DNA from: Acanthacorydalis orientalis
Lineage: Eukaryota > Arthropoda > Insecta > Megaloptera > Corydalidae
Assembly: GCA_034766995.1 (NCBI GenBank)
Contig: CM068315.1
Coordinates: 23,559,562 to 23,623,561, forward strand
Length of the DNA stretch: 64,000 nucleotides
Direction: 5' to 3'
In this document: positions 32,490-45,884 of the stretch, piece after piece
Layout of the letters: every line of letters starts with the position of its first letter
How positions within the stretch are numbered: the stretch's first letter is position 1
Program-made: the position numbers and the translations under genes
Notes under the pieces: generated by a model
Told to the model about the DNA's origin: nothing
Database searches by the model: none
What the model saw: the letters and a program-made list of their open reading frames with translations, nothing else

Positions 32490-32863
32490 CCTTTTATCTA
32501 CTATACACCACTATAGTGACTTTCGTCTATGTCCTCTTTTTGAGCCACTATAGTGGCTCACTTTTTGTGGTGTCTTAATATATATTACACAAGATTATGC
32601 TACTAAGTATTAAAATATTTATATTCGTATAATGTCGTTATGTTTTTTTCCATTTTTTTTATATAAAAATATAAAAAGGGTGGAACTAATAGCAACTTAA
32701 TAGAACTTACAGTAATACGGTGAGTTTTAACTTTATTCTAACGTACATGAATAATGGAAAGCACCAGGTACCGATCGCGGTACTGCTCGTTTACGCACAG
32801 TCCACAGGAGGGCTCGTCGTACTGGGGTACCGCTACCCAATCAAACCCTCCGTAGCTAAAAGG
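32490..32863. mobile_element. 374-bp TTAA-flanked MITE (piggyBac type)
   Basis: Exact TTAA at 32486-32489 and 32864-32867. The ends are CCTTTTATCTAC and, inverted, CCTTTTAGCTACGG. The interior has a perfect 20-bp palindrome at 32541-32560, a related CACTATAGTG at 32508-32517, and GGTACC-centred inverted words near 32767-32832. No transposase remnant. It sits inside repeat X, which reads through when it is removed. Confidence 0.78.
32541..32560. repeat. Perfect 20-bp palindrome
   Basis: TGAGCCACTATAGTGGCTCA is its own reverse complement. It lies near the left end of the TTAA MITE. Confidence 0.95.
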
Positions 32864-33079
32864 TTAAATTATTTTTTAATCAACGTATTGATATTAGACT
32901 ATTTTTAATATATGATATTTTTAAGTTTATCAAATATAAAGAATTGGTAAAAAGTTTATATAAAATATTTTTCGAAATTCAATGGGTGATATTTTGAGGA
33001 TTGAAATTTGTTCCATTTTTCTGTAAGCATTAATTTTTTTTAAAATTTTTGATAAAACAGAATTAAATTATACATCTAA
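32864..33079 (+). repeat. Repeat X copy 3 (3' part) and mariner MITE tail I
   Basis: 32864-32980 continues repeat X. From about 32985 it passes into another family M tail (GGTGATATTTTGAGGATTGA, CATTTTTCTGTAAGCATTAA) ending TTAAATTATACATCTAA at 33079, with TA following. The 5' part of this MITE is absent. Confidence 0.6.
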
Positions 33080-33353
33080 TATTTAGTAATGATAATTTTT
33101 CTATTCATTTTCATCATTTAAAAGAACTAGAAAGTCATTATTAAATGCATTACTTTAAATAATTTTTTATTCCTATTTGTACGGTGTGTAAAACATTACG
33201 AAATCCAACGAATCCATTATCAAATGAAAACTTTTTCACACAAATCATTTATTTTTTCGATATTTTCGATGAGAGATTGCAACGGAAAATAAAAGCCAAG
33301 TTTCAGTAAAAGTATCGAAGCCACTAGCTCTTTATATTATTTAGTTGCATCTA
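33080..33353. other. AT-rich spacer
   Basis: No gene recognised. Confidence 0.4.
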
Positions 33354-33876
33354 TTAGGTTTGCAAATCAATTCGGTGTCCTTTTTATAAATGATTAACCT
33401 TTATTTACAGAAAAATGTAACAAATTTCAAATCCTAAAAATATGACCCATTATTGTGTATAACTTTTCTTCATCAGTCGGATAACTGTCGAATCTTTTAT
33501 CGAAAAGAAGACAGTAGCTTCTAGTCGATGAAGTTGTCAATACATGTTCGTATCTCTTTCACTGTTTTAGCATTGTTTGCATATTTTATGCACCACAAAA
33601 CCTTCCCCTTAAGTTGAGCACATCATTCCCGTGGCTTCAGCAGTATTTTTTGTCAACTGGAATGTAAAATAGATCCATGCTTTGTATGCTGATCTTCAGA
33701 TGTCATCGCGTTTACTACTATTTTGGGAGGTTATGCCCACTGATTAACCAATATATATATTTTTTTAATGTTTAGGTTGGTATTTTAAATTTTTAAATCG
33801 ATGAGAAAATATTTTAATTTAAAACCAAATTATGATAGATTCAATGTAAAAGCACTGGATTCATTTTTACATCTAA
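33354..33876 (-). mobile_element. Mariner-derived MITE E (family M)
   Basis: Ends TTAGGTTTGCAAATCAATTC and, inverted, TTAGATGTAAAAATGAATCC, with TA on both sides (33352-33353 and 33877-33878). The minus strand keeps a GAAGCCACGGGAATGATGTG stretch (EATGMMC) and TGCATAAAATATGC, then the tail with GACAACTTCATCGACTAG (DNFID) and a decayed NNG-like stretch. Catalytic core absent; 523 bp. Confidence 0.75.
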
Positions 33877-33884
33877 TAAATACA

Positions 33885-33886
<2 letters not shown>

Positions 33887-33943
<57 letters not shown>
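33887..33943. repeat. (TA)n microsatellite
   Basis: A TA run of about 55 bp starting 10 bases beyond MITE E. Confidence 0.9.
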
Positions 33944-33945
<2 letters not shown>

Positions 33946-34293
33946 ATGTATGTATATAAAAATCTGTGTGTGTTTGAATATACGCGTATGTATAAATAAA
34001 GAGAAATTAGAATTGTTGGTGTTTTTTTCGTGCGGTGACCCCGTTCCATTTGTAAATAAAACACATAAAACAACATTTGCGGACAGGGTTAGTTCTTTTC
34101 AGTGACATTTTCGGCTTAACGTAAAAGTGGAATTTTCTAAGGTTTCTTATCTTGTGGCAAACTCACTCACGATATGTTACACTGAGACGTTTCCTTCCTC
34201 TTGCAAAAGGTTTTCCTGTACAGTATATTGCGTTGAGAAAATTCACGTCGTAGGTATTTTTAAAGCTTGCAAACCGTATCTTGCAGTATTCTC

Positions 34294-34337
<44 letters not shown>

Positions 34338-34830
34338 ATGTGTGTGTGTGTATCATCCACAGTAATATATCACTTGTATCTATTTAAAATTGAATAATTC
34401 GTTCAAAATGTTTTTTTTTTATTTTTAATTTATTTTAATGTTTTATTCGAAAAAATTATTGAAAAATATATAAAATAGAACAAAGTATTATTTGTTTGAT
34501 AAGGAACAAAAATATTCTGTGTTTTTATTGAGTTCGTTTATGAAAATCTTATCATTTTTGGAGAAGAATGAGTAATATAAAATTATGAATGTGAAAGTTT
34601 TAATACTAGTAGTATTTAGCAATTTCGATCTTACAAATTAATACAAATTAAGTTCAATTATTATCAATTAATATTGGAAAATGTATATAGTATAGCTTTC
34701 TTTATTATTTATTTTATAATAAATTACAATAATTTTGTTTTTTGTGTGAAAATGTACTGTTTTTCGATATCAAATGTATGGCATATTATAACATAAATAT
34801 TCCATCGGCAAAATTGATTAATGCCACGAA
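33944..34830. other. Mixed DNA with a (TA)n/(TG)n tract
   Basis: 34030-34295 is less AT-rich and open in more than one frame (minus-strand 65 codons, plus-strand 86 codons), with no recognisable domain. (TA)n then (TG)n occupy 34297-34351. The rest is AT-rich. Confidence 0.45.
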
Positions 34831-35045
34831 AACATTTTGATACTTTCCTCTTACCTCTACACCACGCTTCTTTTGTCATATTCCTTATAGAGTTTCGATT
34901 GTTTCCGATTTCAACCGAACGTTAACGATAAGCGATTAACATTAACGATTTGTTTAGATTTATTATTATTGAGCGAGCACATCGAGCGCGGTCGGAGTAC
35001 CAAAGAGATCGATAAACGTAACCAGTAGGGGCGGAGCCCCTAGTA
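34830..35045. other. CpG-bearing block ending in a GC hairpin
   Basis: Raised GC at 34960-35045. It ends with an inverted repeat TAGGGGC (35026-35032), loop GGA, GCCCCTA (35036-35042), then GTAAAA. A GC-rich hairpin next to CTAG recalls Helitron 3' ends, but no matching 5' end or coding remnant was found. It could also be the end of a dispersed MITE. Confidence 0.3.
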
Positions 35046-36429
35046 AAATTATAGATTTGAAAGTTTGAATCCGAATATGCAATATTAGTAGAAAATTAAG
35101 TATTTTTTTTAAAAATTTAGCAATAATTTCATGTAATTATCATAAATATATACTTTTATTCACCAATGCCTTTATCGTTTTGCTACTTTTTTCTAGTCAA
35201 AAATGTTTAACAAATCATTAATCTTTTAAGCATACTAAAATATATTTTATAGACCGCACGTTTTAATTTTTAGAACATTACAAAATATTTGAAACATTTA
35301 TGTAAGGCAGTAACATTTTCTAAAAAAAAAATGAGTTTCTTAGAACTGAGACGAATTTTTTATTAAATTAACCGAAAGGGAGTGATTTTTTAATCAATAC
35401 GAAAATTAAAAACGTACACAGAACTCAAATTTTCATATTTTGTTTATAAAAGAAAGTTAAGAAACACATAGATATTTATTTTTAATAATATCCTCTCAAA
35501 TTTTACACACCTTTATAATAACCATACGGACAGACCTTCAACTCTGATGAACAAAATGAGAAATACGAATAATAGAGTTAATAAACTTTCCACAAATTCC
35601 GTACTATAATAAATGAAATAAATTCTAATTAGTGTTAATAATAAATCATTAAAATTTGATACATACGTCGTTAATATTCGAAACATATCATGCAGAACGT
35701 AAACTCTATCCATGTCTGAAACTACTTTCATCTACACGAACTTTCATCTAATTCCATCATATTAGAAGCAATTTATTAATTATCAGTGTATTGCAAACCT
35801 AACATGTAACATGTTGCAATAGTTAACACTTTCTAAACTTGTACATAGACCTTAAAGTTTCTACTGTGTATGACGTTATCCGTCGATCAGAAATTTAGTT
35901 TACCTTTTTGGTCATGAGCTTTCATAACACTGATTTTAGAAGTGAAATACGAGTAATGTTAAATGTCTGTCTTAATGTATGATGTCGGATGTCAATCATT
36001 GAAAAAAATGTATCGTTTTTTTTTTCTTTTAATCTATGTACTTACTGAATTCAATTAAAACTTCATCACATTATCCGTTTTGCACTGTAAATGACACACG
36101 TACGGTTTATAACTTTGTTTCAGTTTGACGTTTAAAAGCATCGAGACATAATCCTTCATTCATGCGTATACTCAAAATCTATAAATAATTCCTGTTCAAA
36201 TATACATTTATCAATGAACAATGAAAAGCTTTTCTGTTCACAGTAGTTAAAAGCTAGAGATTTTATCTATATATATACAATATAATCGACTATCATGAAT
36301 TGATAATATGCTACCATTTATATTGTTATGAAATATAGATTGGTTTATATAATATGTGCATAATATTAACATTTATTTACAAATCTTTTATTAAATAAAT
36401 ATATTTTCGCCATTCAAAATTAATATTTC
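35046..36429. other. AT-rich unique DNA
   Basis: No gene or transposon recognised. Confidence 0.5.
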
Positions 36430-36575
36430 TTTCATTCTACAAAATATACACATTTTTTCGTTTAAAAATATTCAATAATTAATAATTGCTTTCAATCGTC
36501 ACTTGTGCGAATTTCAATGACAACGCCATCATCCGCAAAGCTCTAAGATACAAAAATCTAATTTTTTCTTGGTTA
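36430..36575 (+). repeat. Family R single arm
   Basis: CATTCTACAAAATATACACA, TTCGTTTAAAAATATTCAAT, CAATCGTCACTTGTGCGAAT and GCCATCATCCGCAAAGCTCT align with the left arms at 3700-3815 and 60850-60975. No inverted partner nearby. Confidence 0.5.
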
Positions 36576-36606
36576 TATTTTTAAAATCTATATGTCTTTA
36601 ATTCTT

Positions 36607-37107
36607 TTAAGTGTATAATTTACTTTGGTGTCTTTTTTTATAGAAAATAAATGTTTGTTTATGAAAAAAATGGAATATATTTTAATCAAAAAAATATCGT
36701 CCATTATTTTATATAACTTTTTTCGATCTGTTATAACTGAAGAATCACTCGTCCAAAAAATATGATTTGTTGGAGTCTATTAAGTTGTCAATTAATGTCT
36801 AAACTTATTCCACTGTTTTAGCATTTTTTTGCTTTTTTTATGAGTGAGAATACCTACCCCCAAAGCTGAACGAATGAGCAGTATTTTTTTCAACTGGATT
36901 GAGAAAATTATACAATGTCTAATATTTCGGACGTCATCGTGTTCAGCACTATTTTCTGAAGTTATGCCAATTGCTTGGTCAAAATATATAGTGTTTTTAA
37001 ATTTTAAGTTTGAAACTTCAAAATCATAAAATGACAAGAAAATATTTTTATTGAAAACAATTATGACTGATTCAATTTAAAGGCACTGAATTAATTTTCA
37101 CACTTAA
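36607..37107 (-). mobile_element. Mariner-derived MITE F (family M)
   Basis: Ends TTAAGTGTATAATTTACTTT and, inverted, TTAAGTGTGAAAATTAATTC, with TA after the right end. The minus strand holds QLKKILLIRSA-type and AEHDD/VRNIRHCIIFSIQLKK-type codons (N-terminal remnant), then a decayed C-terminal tail. 501 bp; core absent. Confidence 0.7.
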
Positions 37108-37353
37108 TATAATTGTGAAAAAATATGTTTCTCATCTAAAAGCAAATAGGTGATTCAAAAATAATCAGTCTTGAAAATTTTACAAGTTTATTATTAGCAA
37201 TTCACATTTTTTTATATTTCTCGGAGATGGAAATTTATTATTTTCTGACTTTGTACACAAACTGAGTGAACCTTTAATGACATTCCTAAGTTTCAATTTT
37301 CTAGGTTTTTGGAAAGTATGTAAAATGATCTCGGGAGATATTCCTATAGAATT

Positions 37354-37474
<121 letters not shown>

Positions 37475-38126
37475 AACAATTTTAATGAACTGTAATGAAC
37501 ATGTGAAAAAAATATAACATTAATGTTCCTCATGTGAAATTACCTTCCATAAATTTAAGTTTATTTCAGTGTAAAACAGGAAAAACTACTGCATGTAATG
37601 TTGTTAAAAGTTTACTACTAGAAACACAATAAACATTTTAGCAACTATGAGATAAAAATACACACAATTAAAAAATATATAAATTAGTTGATATTAAAAT
37701 GTAATATTCGCCATTTAACTTTATTTAAAATATTTTTAATACATATAATTCGATTTCAAAGTTAAATTTCATGCCACAATTTAGTTGATTGCTCGTAAAA
37801 ATGTTGTATCTTAGTGTTTATTAATTTTATAATAAAATAAAATCGGCCATACACAAATTATCCATTTAATAACTTTTTCATTACGAAATTAAAAGCTGAG
37901 TTGTTAATAAATTTAATTTGTTAAGAGGTTTATTAATTTATTATATTATTTTCGTTGGCATACACATATACTTATTTATATATTGAAATTATATTATTAT
38001 CTGAAATATAAATTATAAGCCAATTAAATAATGATCGTTGTGTTAATTTTTAAAATTAATTTAAATTAAATTTATAATCCATCTGTTTATGATATATTTT
38101 TTATCATAAGACAATTTTGAAAGCAC

Positions 38127-38130
<4 letters not shown>
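37475..38130. other. AT-rich spacer
   Basis: No gene recognised. Confidence 0.5.
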
Positions 38131-38171
<41 letters not shown>

Positions 38172-38172
38172 C

Positions 38173-38255
<83 letters not shown>

Positions 38256-38275
38256 TAAAGAGAGAGAGAGAGAAA
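38131..38275. repeat. (TA)n then (GA)n
   Basis: TA run 38131-38257, followed by an AGAGAG run to about 38275. It lies directly before RTE fragment 3. Confidence 0.9.
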
Positions 38276-39150
<875 letters not shown>

Positions 39151-39606
39151 TATATATATATATATATGTGTGTGAGTGTGTGTGTGTGTGTGTATAAAAA
39201 ATCTAGCATACATTCGTAGAAACCTAATAAATTATTTATTACATTTTATATTTCACATTTATAAACTTGCTAGAAATAAATCTGATACAGTTTGTAAGTA
39301 ACAATTGAATAAGAAAAATTATATGAAATTCTAAAGTGAAAAAAAAACAGTGTCCTCTGTTGACAATCTCATACTTTACGGTACATGTTCTTATAAGAAG
39401 TCATGTAAAAGAAGAACATCTCTCGGGCTAGTTTTCCGCTTTTACAAATGTTTTGAAACATAAATGTAAATTCCCAATAGATTCAACTGATGTTTTGCTG
39501 ACTTCACGAAACATTTTGATAAGTTTGATGTTCAGATGGGTAACTGAACTCGTTTTATGTTTATCTAACGAAGAATGTAAATAGAGCACATATATAACTT
39601 ATTATG

Positions 39607-39672
<66 letters not shown>

Positions 39673-39865
39673 TATTTGTATACATACTAGAAAATAAATA
39701 TTTTATGTATGAAAACTGCAAATTATAACATGTTCTGTTTTAATTATTTTATTAGGAAACAAACTTTTTTTATGAAGCATGGGTGTGTGTGCAGTGAGAC
39801 CCTTTTTGACAGTTTCGAGTTCTTTTTATGTAAATTTATATTATATATATATAAATGAATGTGTC

Positions 39866-39896
<31 letters not shown>

Positions 39897-39998
39897 TAAC
39901 CGATGATCAAAATGTATGCAAAAATTTATTATTTGTATTTAAATATATTTTTCTAATGTTTTTATAAAAAGTATTGAAATTTTTTAATATCTGTTTAG
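39151..39998. repeat. (TA)n/(TG)n tracts in AT-rich DNA
   Basis: TA/TG at 39151-39193, TA at 39609-39671 and 39869-39895. No gene recognised between them. Confidence 0.7.
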
Positions 39999-39999
39999 A

Positions 40000-40880
40000 A
40001 TATCATCATCAGAATCTGTCAATCCACTGCTGGATAAAGCCTATTCCATGATTTTCCATTTTGTTCGATTGAATGCTTCTTTTTTCTACTGATTTCCAAT
40101 CAAGTTTTTAATTTTCTTATCCCAACTGTTCATTGGTCTCTTTTTTGGTCTTTTTATATTCCTTAGTTCCCAGTTAATAATTTCTATTGTCCACCGGTTG
40201 TCTTCTCTTCTTGAGACATGCTACGCCCGTTTCCATTTCAGACTCTATTCTTCTTCTTACATCTGTGACTCCGGTCTATTTTCGTATTCATTTTATTCTT
40301 TTTCAATCTCTTCTTGTTACTCTTAGCATCTTTCCATACTTACCTGTGCTGTTTGGAGTCTGGGAATGATTTTTGCGTCAAGCAACCATGTTTCTCTGTC
40401 GTAGATAAGAACTGGTAGTATACATTGATCAAACGCTTTTTTTTCGAACTGAGTGGTATTATTGATTTGAAAATCGATGCGTTTCGTCCAAATGCACTCC
40501 ATCCTATTTTTATACTCCTGTTTACTTCTTCAATGAATTATCCATCTTTGCTGATAAGTTGGCCTAGATTGACATACTTCATAACTTCTACTATGCCTGT
40601 TCGTTTTATTTCAATTTCCTTTGGGTAGACAATCCCATTGAACAACTCTGTTTTTGCGTGGTTCATATTTACGCTATTTTTTAACTTGTATCATCAAATT
40701 CTTCTATCTTCTTTTCTAGCTCCTCCGGAGTACTTGCGAAGATAACAATATCATCATCAAACCGAAGGTGACTAGATCGTTCGCCTTTTATTTCAATTCC
40801 ATTGTCTTTCCAGTCGAGTAATTTGAATAATTCTTCTAAGACAGCAGTAAATAATTTCGGCGAAATTGCACCTTCCGGCA
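40000..40880 (-). mobile_element. RTE-type non-LTR retrotransposon, 3' fragment 2
   Basis: The minus strand reads [19 protein letters not shown], then [31 protein letters not shown] (the reverse transcriptase FADD box, here FDDD), EFDDTS, MNHAKTELFNG, YVNLGQLIS, GWSAFGRNA and, after frame breaks, SRRE/NRWT and a C terminus near 40016-40045 in the same alignment as fragment 1. About 880 bp of a 3 kb class of element; 5'-truncated into a (CATA)/(TA)n tract. Frameshifts and the altered catalytic box mean it is inactive. Confidence 0.82.
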
Positions 40881-40905
40881 TATACATATATACATACATA
40901 TATAT

Positions 40906-40949
<44 letters not shown>

Positions 40950-40956
40950 GTATATA

Positions 40957-40994
<38 letters not shown>

Positions 40995-41020
40995 TACACA
41001 TTTACATTCATGTATTCATA

Positions 41021-41080
<60 letters not shown>
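40881..41080. repeat. Compound (CATA)/(TA)n microsatellite
   Basis: About 200 bp of TA with CATA and CGTA interruptions, at the 5' truncation point of RTE fragment 2. Confidence 0.9.
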
Positions 41081-41082
<2 letters not shown>

Positions 41083-41164
41083 CAATATCATAAAATTTAA
41101 CTTCAAATATAAAGGTATATACATAATAACAAAAAAAAAAACGTTTAGAGTGTCATTTTAAAAA

Positions 41165-41480
41165 CATAGGTACCTTTATATTATCCATATTCGTCGCCAT
41201 TTTGATACACTATTTAGACCGACGACGAACAACACAAGAGTCCACGTGCCAAACTAATCGCCTTTTTAACGCCAGAAGACAAAAATATGAGAATGCAAAT
41301 CATTTAAAGCAACGAAATAAACAAACACTCGTGATTTTCACAAGATTTATAATATTACAATCTAATTCCACTCGATAAAAATGCGTTCAAGCGCCGAAAA
41401 TGCCCGTAGACCTATTATTACCTATCCTGGTCGGATCTCCTTACAATAAAAATCGGAAATATCAATGAACGAGTGTGCTA
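41165..41480. promoter_or_regulatory. CpG-bearing island with E-box
   Basis: Raised GC/CpG, a CACGTG E-box at 41253-41258, and no transposon signature or long reading frame. Candidate host regulatory sequence, by inference from composition. Confidence 0.3.
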
Positions 41481-41846
41481 GAAAACTGTAAGTTCTTTTA
41501 ATGTCATTGAATGGGAAAAGTGAAAGTGGTAGAATAGGAAAGATTAAACACTTATAGTTTCTTTATCCAACCGTACATTAAATTTTTAATAGAAACGATG
41601 TTTTTGTTCAACAATTTTTGTTGTATTTCGTATTGAAGTCGATTTGTTAAGAATATAAACGATAGTACATACAATTCAAAACAACGGTAATATTGAAACT
41701 GATTTTTGATTTAAGTATGTAACACTTGTTTAACAGTTTATTGTTCGTATATTTATATACATAAATATTCTACATTCGAAAATATATAACACGATAGCAA
41801 AAAGATTTCAAATGTATATATTTTTTTCCATTTTACATACACACAC

Positions 41847-41889
<43 letters not shown>

Positions 41890-42074
41890 GTATATATATA
41901 CATAGTTTTAATACTCTATACTCTTTTATACTCTTCATATATTTATATATTTGTGTCTTTATAAAAGATACATTTTCGAGAAAACAGATTTATGATTTTA
42001 GTTGGTAGAAAAAGTGAAATGAAGTATATTTTTTAAATTTTTAAACACACACAATATACATACAAACATACAAT

Positions 42075-42142
<68 letters not shown>

Positions 42143-43565
42143 CGTGTGTTTGTGTGTGAGAATAATTCTTTTGTTCATGGTAATTATTTATATTTTTTTA
42201 CCAATACATTTTTCTTATTAATATAAAAGTATTTAAAAGAAAATAAATATTTTAAATGAAAACATTCCAATTTTTTCATTTTCTAACTTTTTTTTCAATT
42301 TCTGTCAGGTGTTTATGTTTATAATTGATTTAATACATTTAAATGTGGCTAAATTAGTTAAAAGATACTGAAACTGACTGTCAAAAAAATTCAGTCGAAA
42401 TTTAAAAAAAACATTTCCTTTAAAAATTAAATAAAGAAATAGTTCAAAGCTCGTATAAACGTTAAGGAGACAATATATAAATTCGTCAGACATGTTTTCC
42501 AAATAAAACGAATTCAAACATAAAAAAATGTTTGATTACACAGCTTTGTTTGTACGAAGGGTGCGCAAATTAAAGTTTGCTTCCTGGAGGGTACGGAATA
42601 TTTTGCGTTGAAGCGTGAAGTGTTCACTGTTTTTTTATCGCTGTATTAACTGTGTGCTCTCTATTAACACATTTTCGCGTTTTTTTCCTTAAAAAAACAC
42701 ATCAACGTTTTTATAAAATAAGACCTTATTTTTTAAATCTGATTTTTATCTCGACTGTTAACAGAAATGTTTTTTATTTTTTTTTTTAAAGTTGAAATCA
42801 TATTTGAAAACAATGATTCACAGAGAAAAATTGTATATTTATTTTTTTAAAGAAAACAGACTCTTCTTTATCTACAAATCTGAAATATTCTAAAAGAAGA
42901 AGAACAATGTTTTTGTTTCTGCATTACCGCTTTCGTATTTTGACACCTTCAGATGGGTACTGTACTCATATAAGGATCGAAAGGAAACTAAAACAAAGAA
43001 CAGTGACCTCCAGAAAATGAAAAATAACTTTAAATTCAAGTACAGCTGCGCGAAACAAATTACAAAGAAAGAAATGATTTGCATATAAATAAATATATTC
43101 AAAATGTAAATAAATTAACTGTAGTTTACAAACTGTTTCTCTTCATTTATAAACTTGAAATGCTTAAAAAGAAAAATAATCTTTTAAAATATAAATAAAT
43201 GGATTCAAAATGTAAATAAATAACCTATTTTTTACATCAGAAGTATTAATAATTAATATCAATCAAATGATTTTTTACAAATTAATTTTTTAATGTAAAT
43301 TTTAATTTTTTTAATTAAATTTTTCTTATTATAATTTGAAATTGTATTTGTTAAGAAAACAGCACGTTCATTTAATTCATTTGAGGCTCATATTGTTGCT
43401 GAAAAGGGTGCTTTTCAGTATACGAGTAACATGTGAATATTAGTTCTAAACTGACTAAATTTAACCTTACAATTATACAACCCAACCCATCAGGCACAAC
43501 ATGTGTATTCAGTTAGAAAATTGAGAAAATCTCTTTACACAAATTGACATGTTTTGTATAGATGT

Positions 43566-43627
<62 letters not shown>

Positions 43628-44035
43628 GTGGATGTGTGTGTATGTATAAAATGAATGCATCTCAATTAATAAATTCGATTAAAATCTCCTTTTCTGAGAT
43701 GAAAAAATCGAATTATTCCATCTGAACCTAAAGTGAAACTCCCTTTAATGATCAAAGTTAACCAACATTAAAGTAAACTTAAATGACCAACTAATTAATA
43801 GCCGTGCCTGTCAGCACCAAACAATTTCCATATAAGTAAACATATGCGTGTTCATAGTTATGGATAGTTGGTTGAAATGAAAAAGCTTTTTATGCATGCA
43901 TGTGTACGAACTATGTGTATAATAAATATTAATGAATTTATTATGTACTAAACAATCGATAGAGAGTTAAATTACTACTCACCGAAAACTAATTATGTGA
44001 GTATATATTTTTAAGGGTTTATTATAAAAATAATA
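41481..44035. other. AT-rich DNA with (TA)n tracts
   Basis: TA runs at 41850-41900, 42083-42119 (then GTAT units to about 42142) and 43576-43628. Around 42556-42590 a TACGAAGGGTGCGCAAATTA string resembles a mariner end, but no partner was found. No gene recognised. Confidence 0.5.
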
Positions 44036-44700
44036 TACTTGATATATTGACCAGTTTTTTTTGGATTTGGAGCGCGCACCTTAAATAGTCATTAAGGAGA
44101 GTTTCTGTTCTAGAACGCTCGAAAGGGGATAATTTTTAAAAAAAATCTAAAGAAAAGAAAAAAGATAATTTCATAGATTTCTGAATTTGATTCAACATCT
44201 ATTTAAGATTGTAAAATAAATTGTCTTTTTATTTTTTTAAAAAACAAAATGGTGTCGAGGTGGTTTTTATAGCAAACCTCTCTGAAATCTTCCTTAACTG
44301 TGAGATGTTACTCTCATGTGTCGATTTGTAACATAAAACCATTTTTTTGAATTATTTGACTCGTTAAAAAAATTGAAACTTGAAAATATTTCAAAATATT
44401 AAAAGTTCACTGACTGACAACCCGTTTTTTTCTTTAATTTAAAAAAAGTGCGCGTGAATCGTTCAATTAGTTTTCGAGATCTTTATTCTATCAGTTTGAA
44501 AAATGACGTTTCGAGAAAAACGCGTTTAAAGTTTTACACTACAAGGGTTTTCCCATACGCCGACAGTTGCATAAACGCTTATAACGTAAGTATTTTCTCG
44601 AATGTCAAAATTTGCTTGGAGGTGCACATTCTTGAAATATTGAAGATTCGAAACATAAAAAATCGATTTTTTTAAAGTTCTAAACCGGAAATTCATCTCA
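44036..44700. repeat. Dispersed repeat V, copy 1
   Basis: A block with GAGAAAAACGCGTTTAAAGT near 44513, and a right part (CATTCTTGAAATATTGAAGA, AATCGATTTTTTTAAAGTTC) that recurs at 45885-46155. I recall similar AACGCGTTTAAAG repeats in other insect genomes; that is memory, not a search. The 75-codon frame at 44448-44675 has no domain. Confidence 0.4.
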
Positions 44701-45081
44701 AACGGACAAACAAGTTTTATAATTCAGTTACGTACTGACTTTTTTCTATCAATTACAGTACAGTTGCAAATCTTAGTCTCTTAATTTAATTATCTAAATA
44801 ATAGGACTAATACGAATTTGAATACTTTATGAGTGAAAACTCTCCAATCTTTCAAGCCCCATAAATAAAATTAATATTAAATAATCAATGATTCATCATG
44901 CTCCTTACAAGATTTTTGTATCTAAAATAAAAAGAATTGCTCTAAAATTTATAATTATCGAAAGAATTCTATTCTATTTTTAAGTTTTCAAATGTTATTT
45001 TTAATAACAAAATTGAATTGTTTACCTTTTTATATTTCGATTAATTCAGTAACAAAGGGTAAAATCAATTTCATAATTAAC

Positions 45082-45557
45082 AATTTTGGATTCTCCAAAC
45101 TCTTCAGGCAAATTTATGTGAAATTATCGTAATTTTTGTAAAAATGAGATTAGGTGTATATCTTTTTACTCAACGAAACTCATGAATATTTAAAGAAAAA
45201 ATTGAGATAGTTAATTTTAATATGCAATAAAAGATAAAGAATATCAATTTTGGACTCTTCAAACATTTTCAGGCAAATTTATGTGAAACTATTGTGATTT
45301 TTGTAAAAATGAGATAAGTTGTAAATATTCTCAGAAACTGAAGATCAAGAATATTTAAAGAAAGATAAGACTTGAATATAAATCATTATCGATTGAGAAA
45401 ATGAATGTTAATAAGCAATAGAAGATAGAGGATATCAATTTTTGTAAAAATCAGACAAAATGTAGATCTTTTAAAATCAAGAATATTTAAAGAAATAATT
45501 ATTAAAACTTAAAGATATAGATTTAAAAAATAAATAGTAATATGATAATAGAAAATA
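45082..45557 (+). repeat. Three-unit tandem repeat, degenerate
   Basis: Units at 45082-45240, 45241-45430 and 45431-45557 share CAATTTTGGA(T/C)TC, CAGGCAAATTTATGTGAAA, TTTTTGTAAAAAT(G/C)AGA, AAGAATATTTAAAGAAA and AATAGAAGATA-like endings. Unit 3 has lost its first third. No coding content. Confidence 0.75.
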
Positions 45558-45884
45558 GCGAATTATAACATTATTCTGTCAAGAAAATATTTTTTTAATA
45601 CATGCAGACAATTCAACGAATTTACATTTCACGAAGCTATACAAATGTCTATCTCTAATTCCTCAATATAAACTAATCATTGTGAATATTTAGTAATTAC
45701 TTTGGCTATTTTGTACTATTGATTACAAGAATTTAGTACGGATTCTAAGGAATTCCTCCAGTTTTTAAATCAGTTATTTTAAAACACTCTTATGATTTCA
45801 TTTTCCGCCCTTTATTTTCTTAAACAAATATACTTTAATAGTTCGAGTATGAATTTATATAGTTTAACAATTTTCTTTGAAGTG

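Noticed and set aside
34293..35043. Helitron spanning from TCTACTATATATA to CTAG
   Set aside because: The TC start is part of a (TA)n tract with no proper 5' Helitron sequence, and no Rep/helicase remnant is seen. Only the 3' hairpin is kept, as a lead.
42556..42590. Solitary mariner-like end TACGAAGGGTGCGCAAATTA (and TACGAGGGCGGC at 51865)
   Set aside because: No inverted partner at a suitable distance and no transposase remnant beside them.
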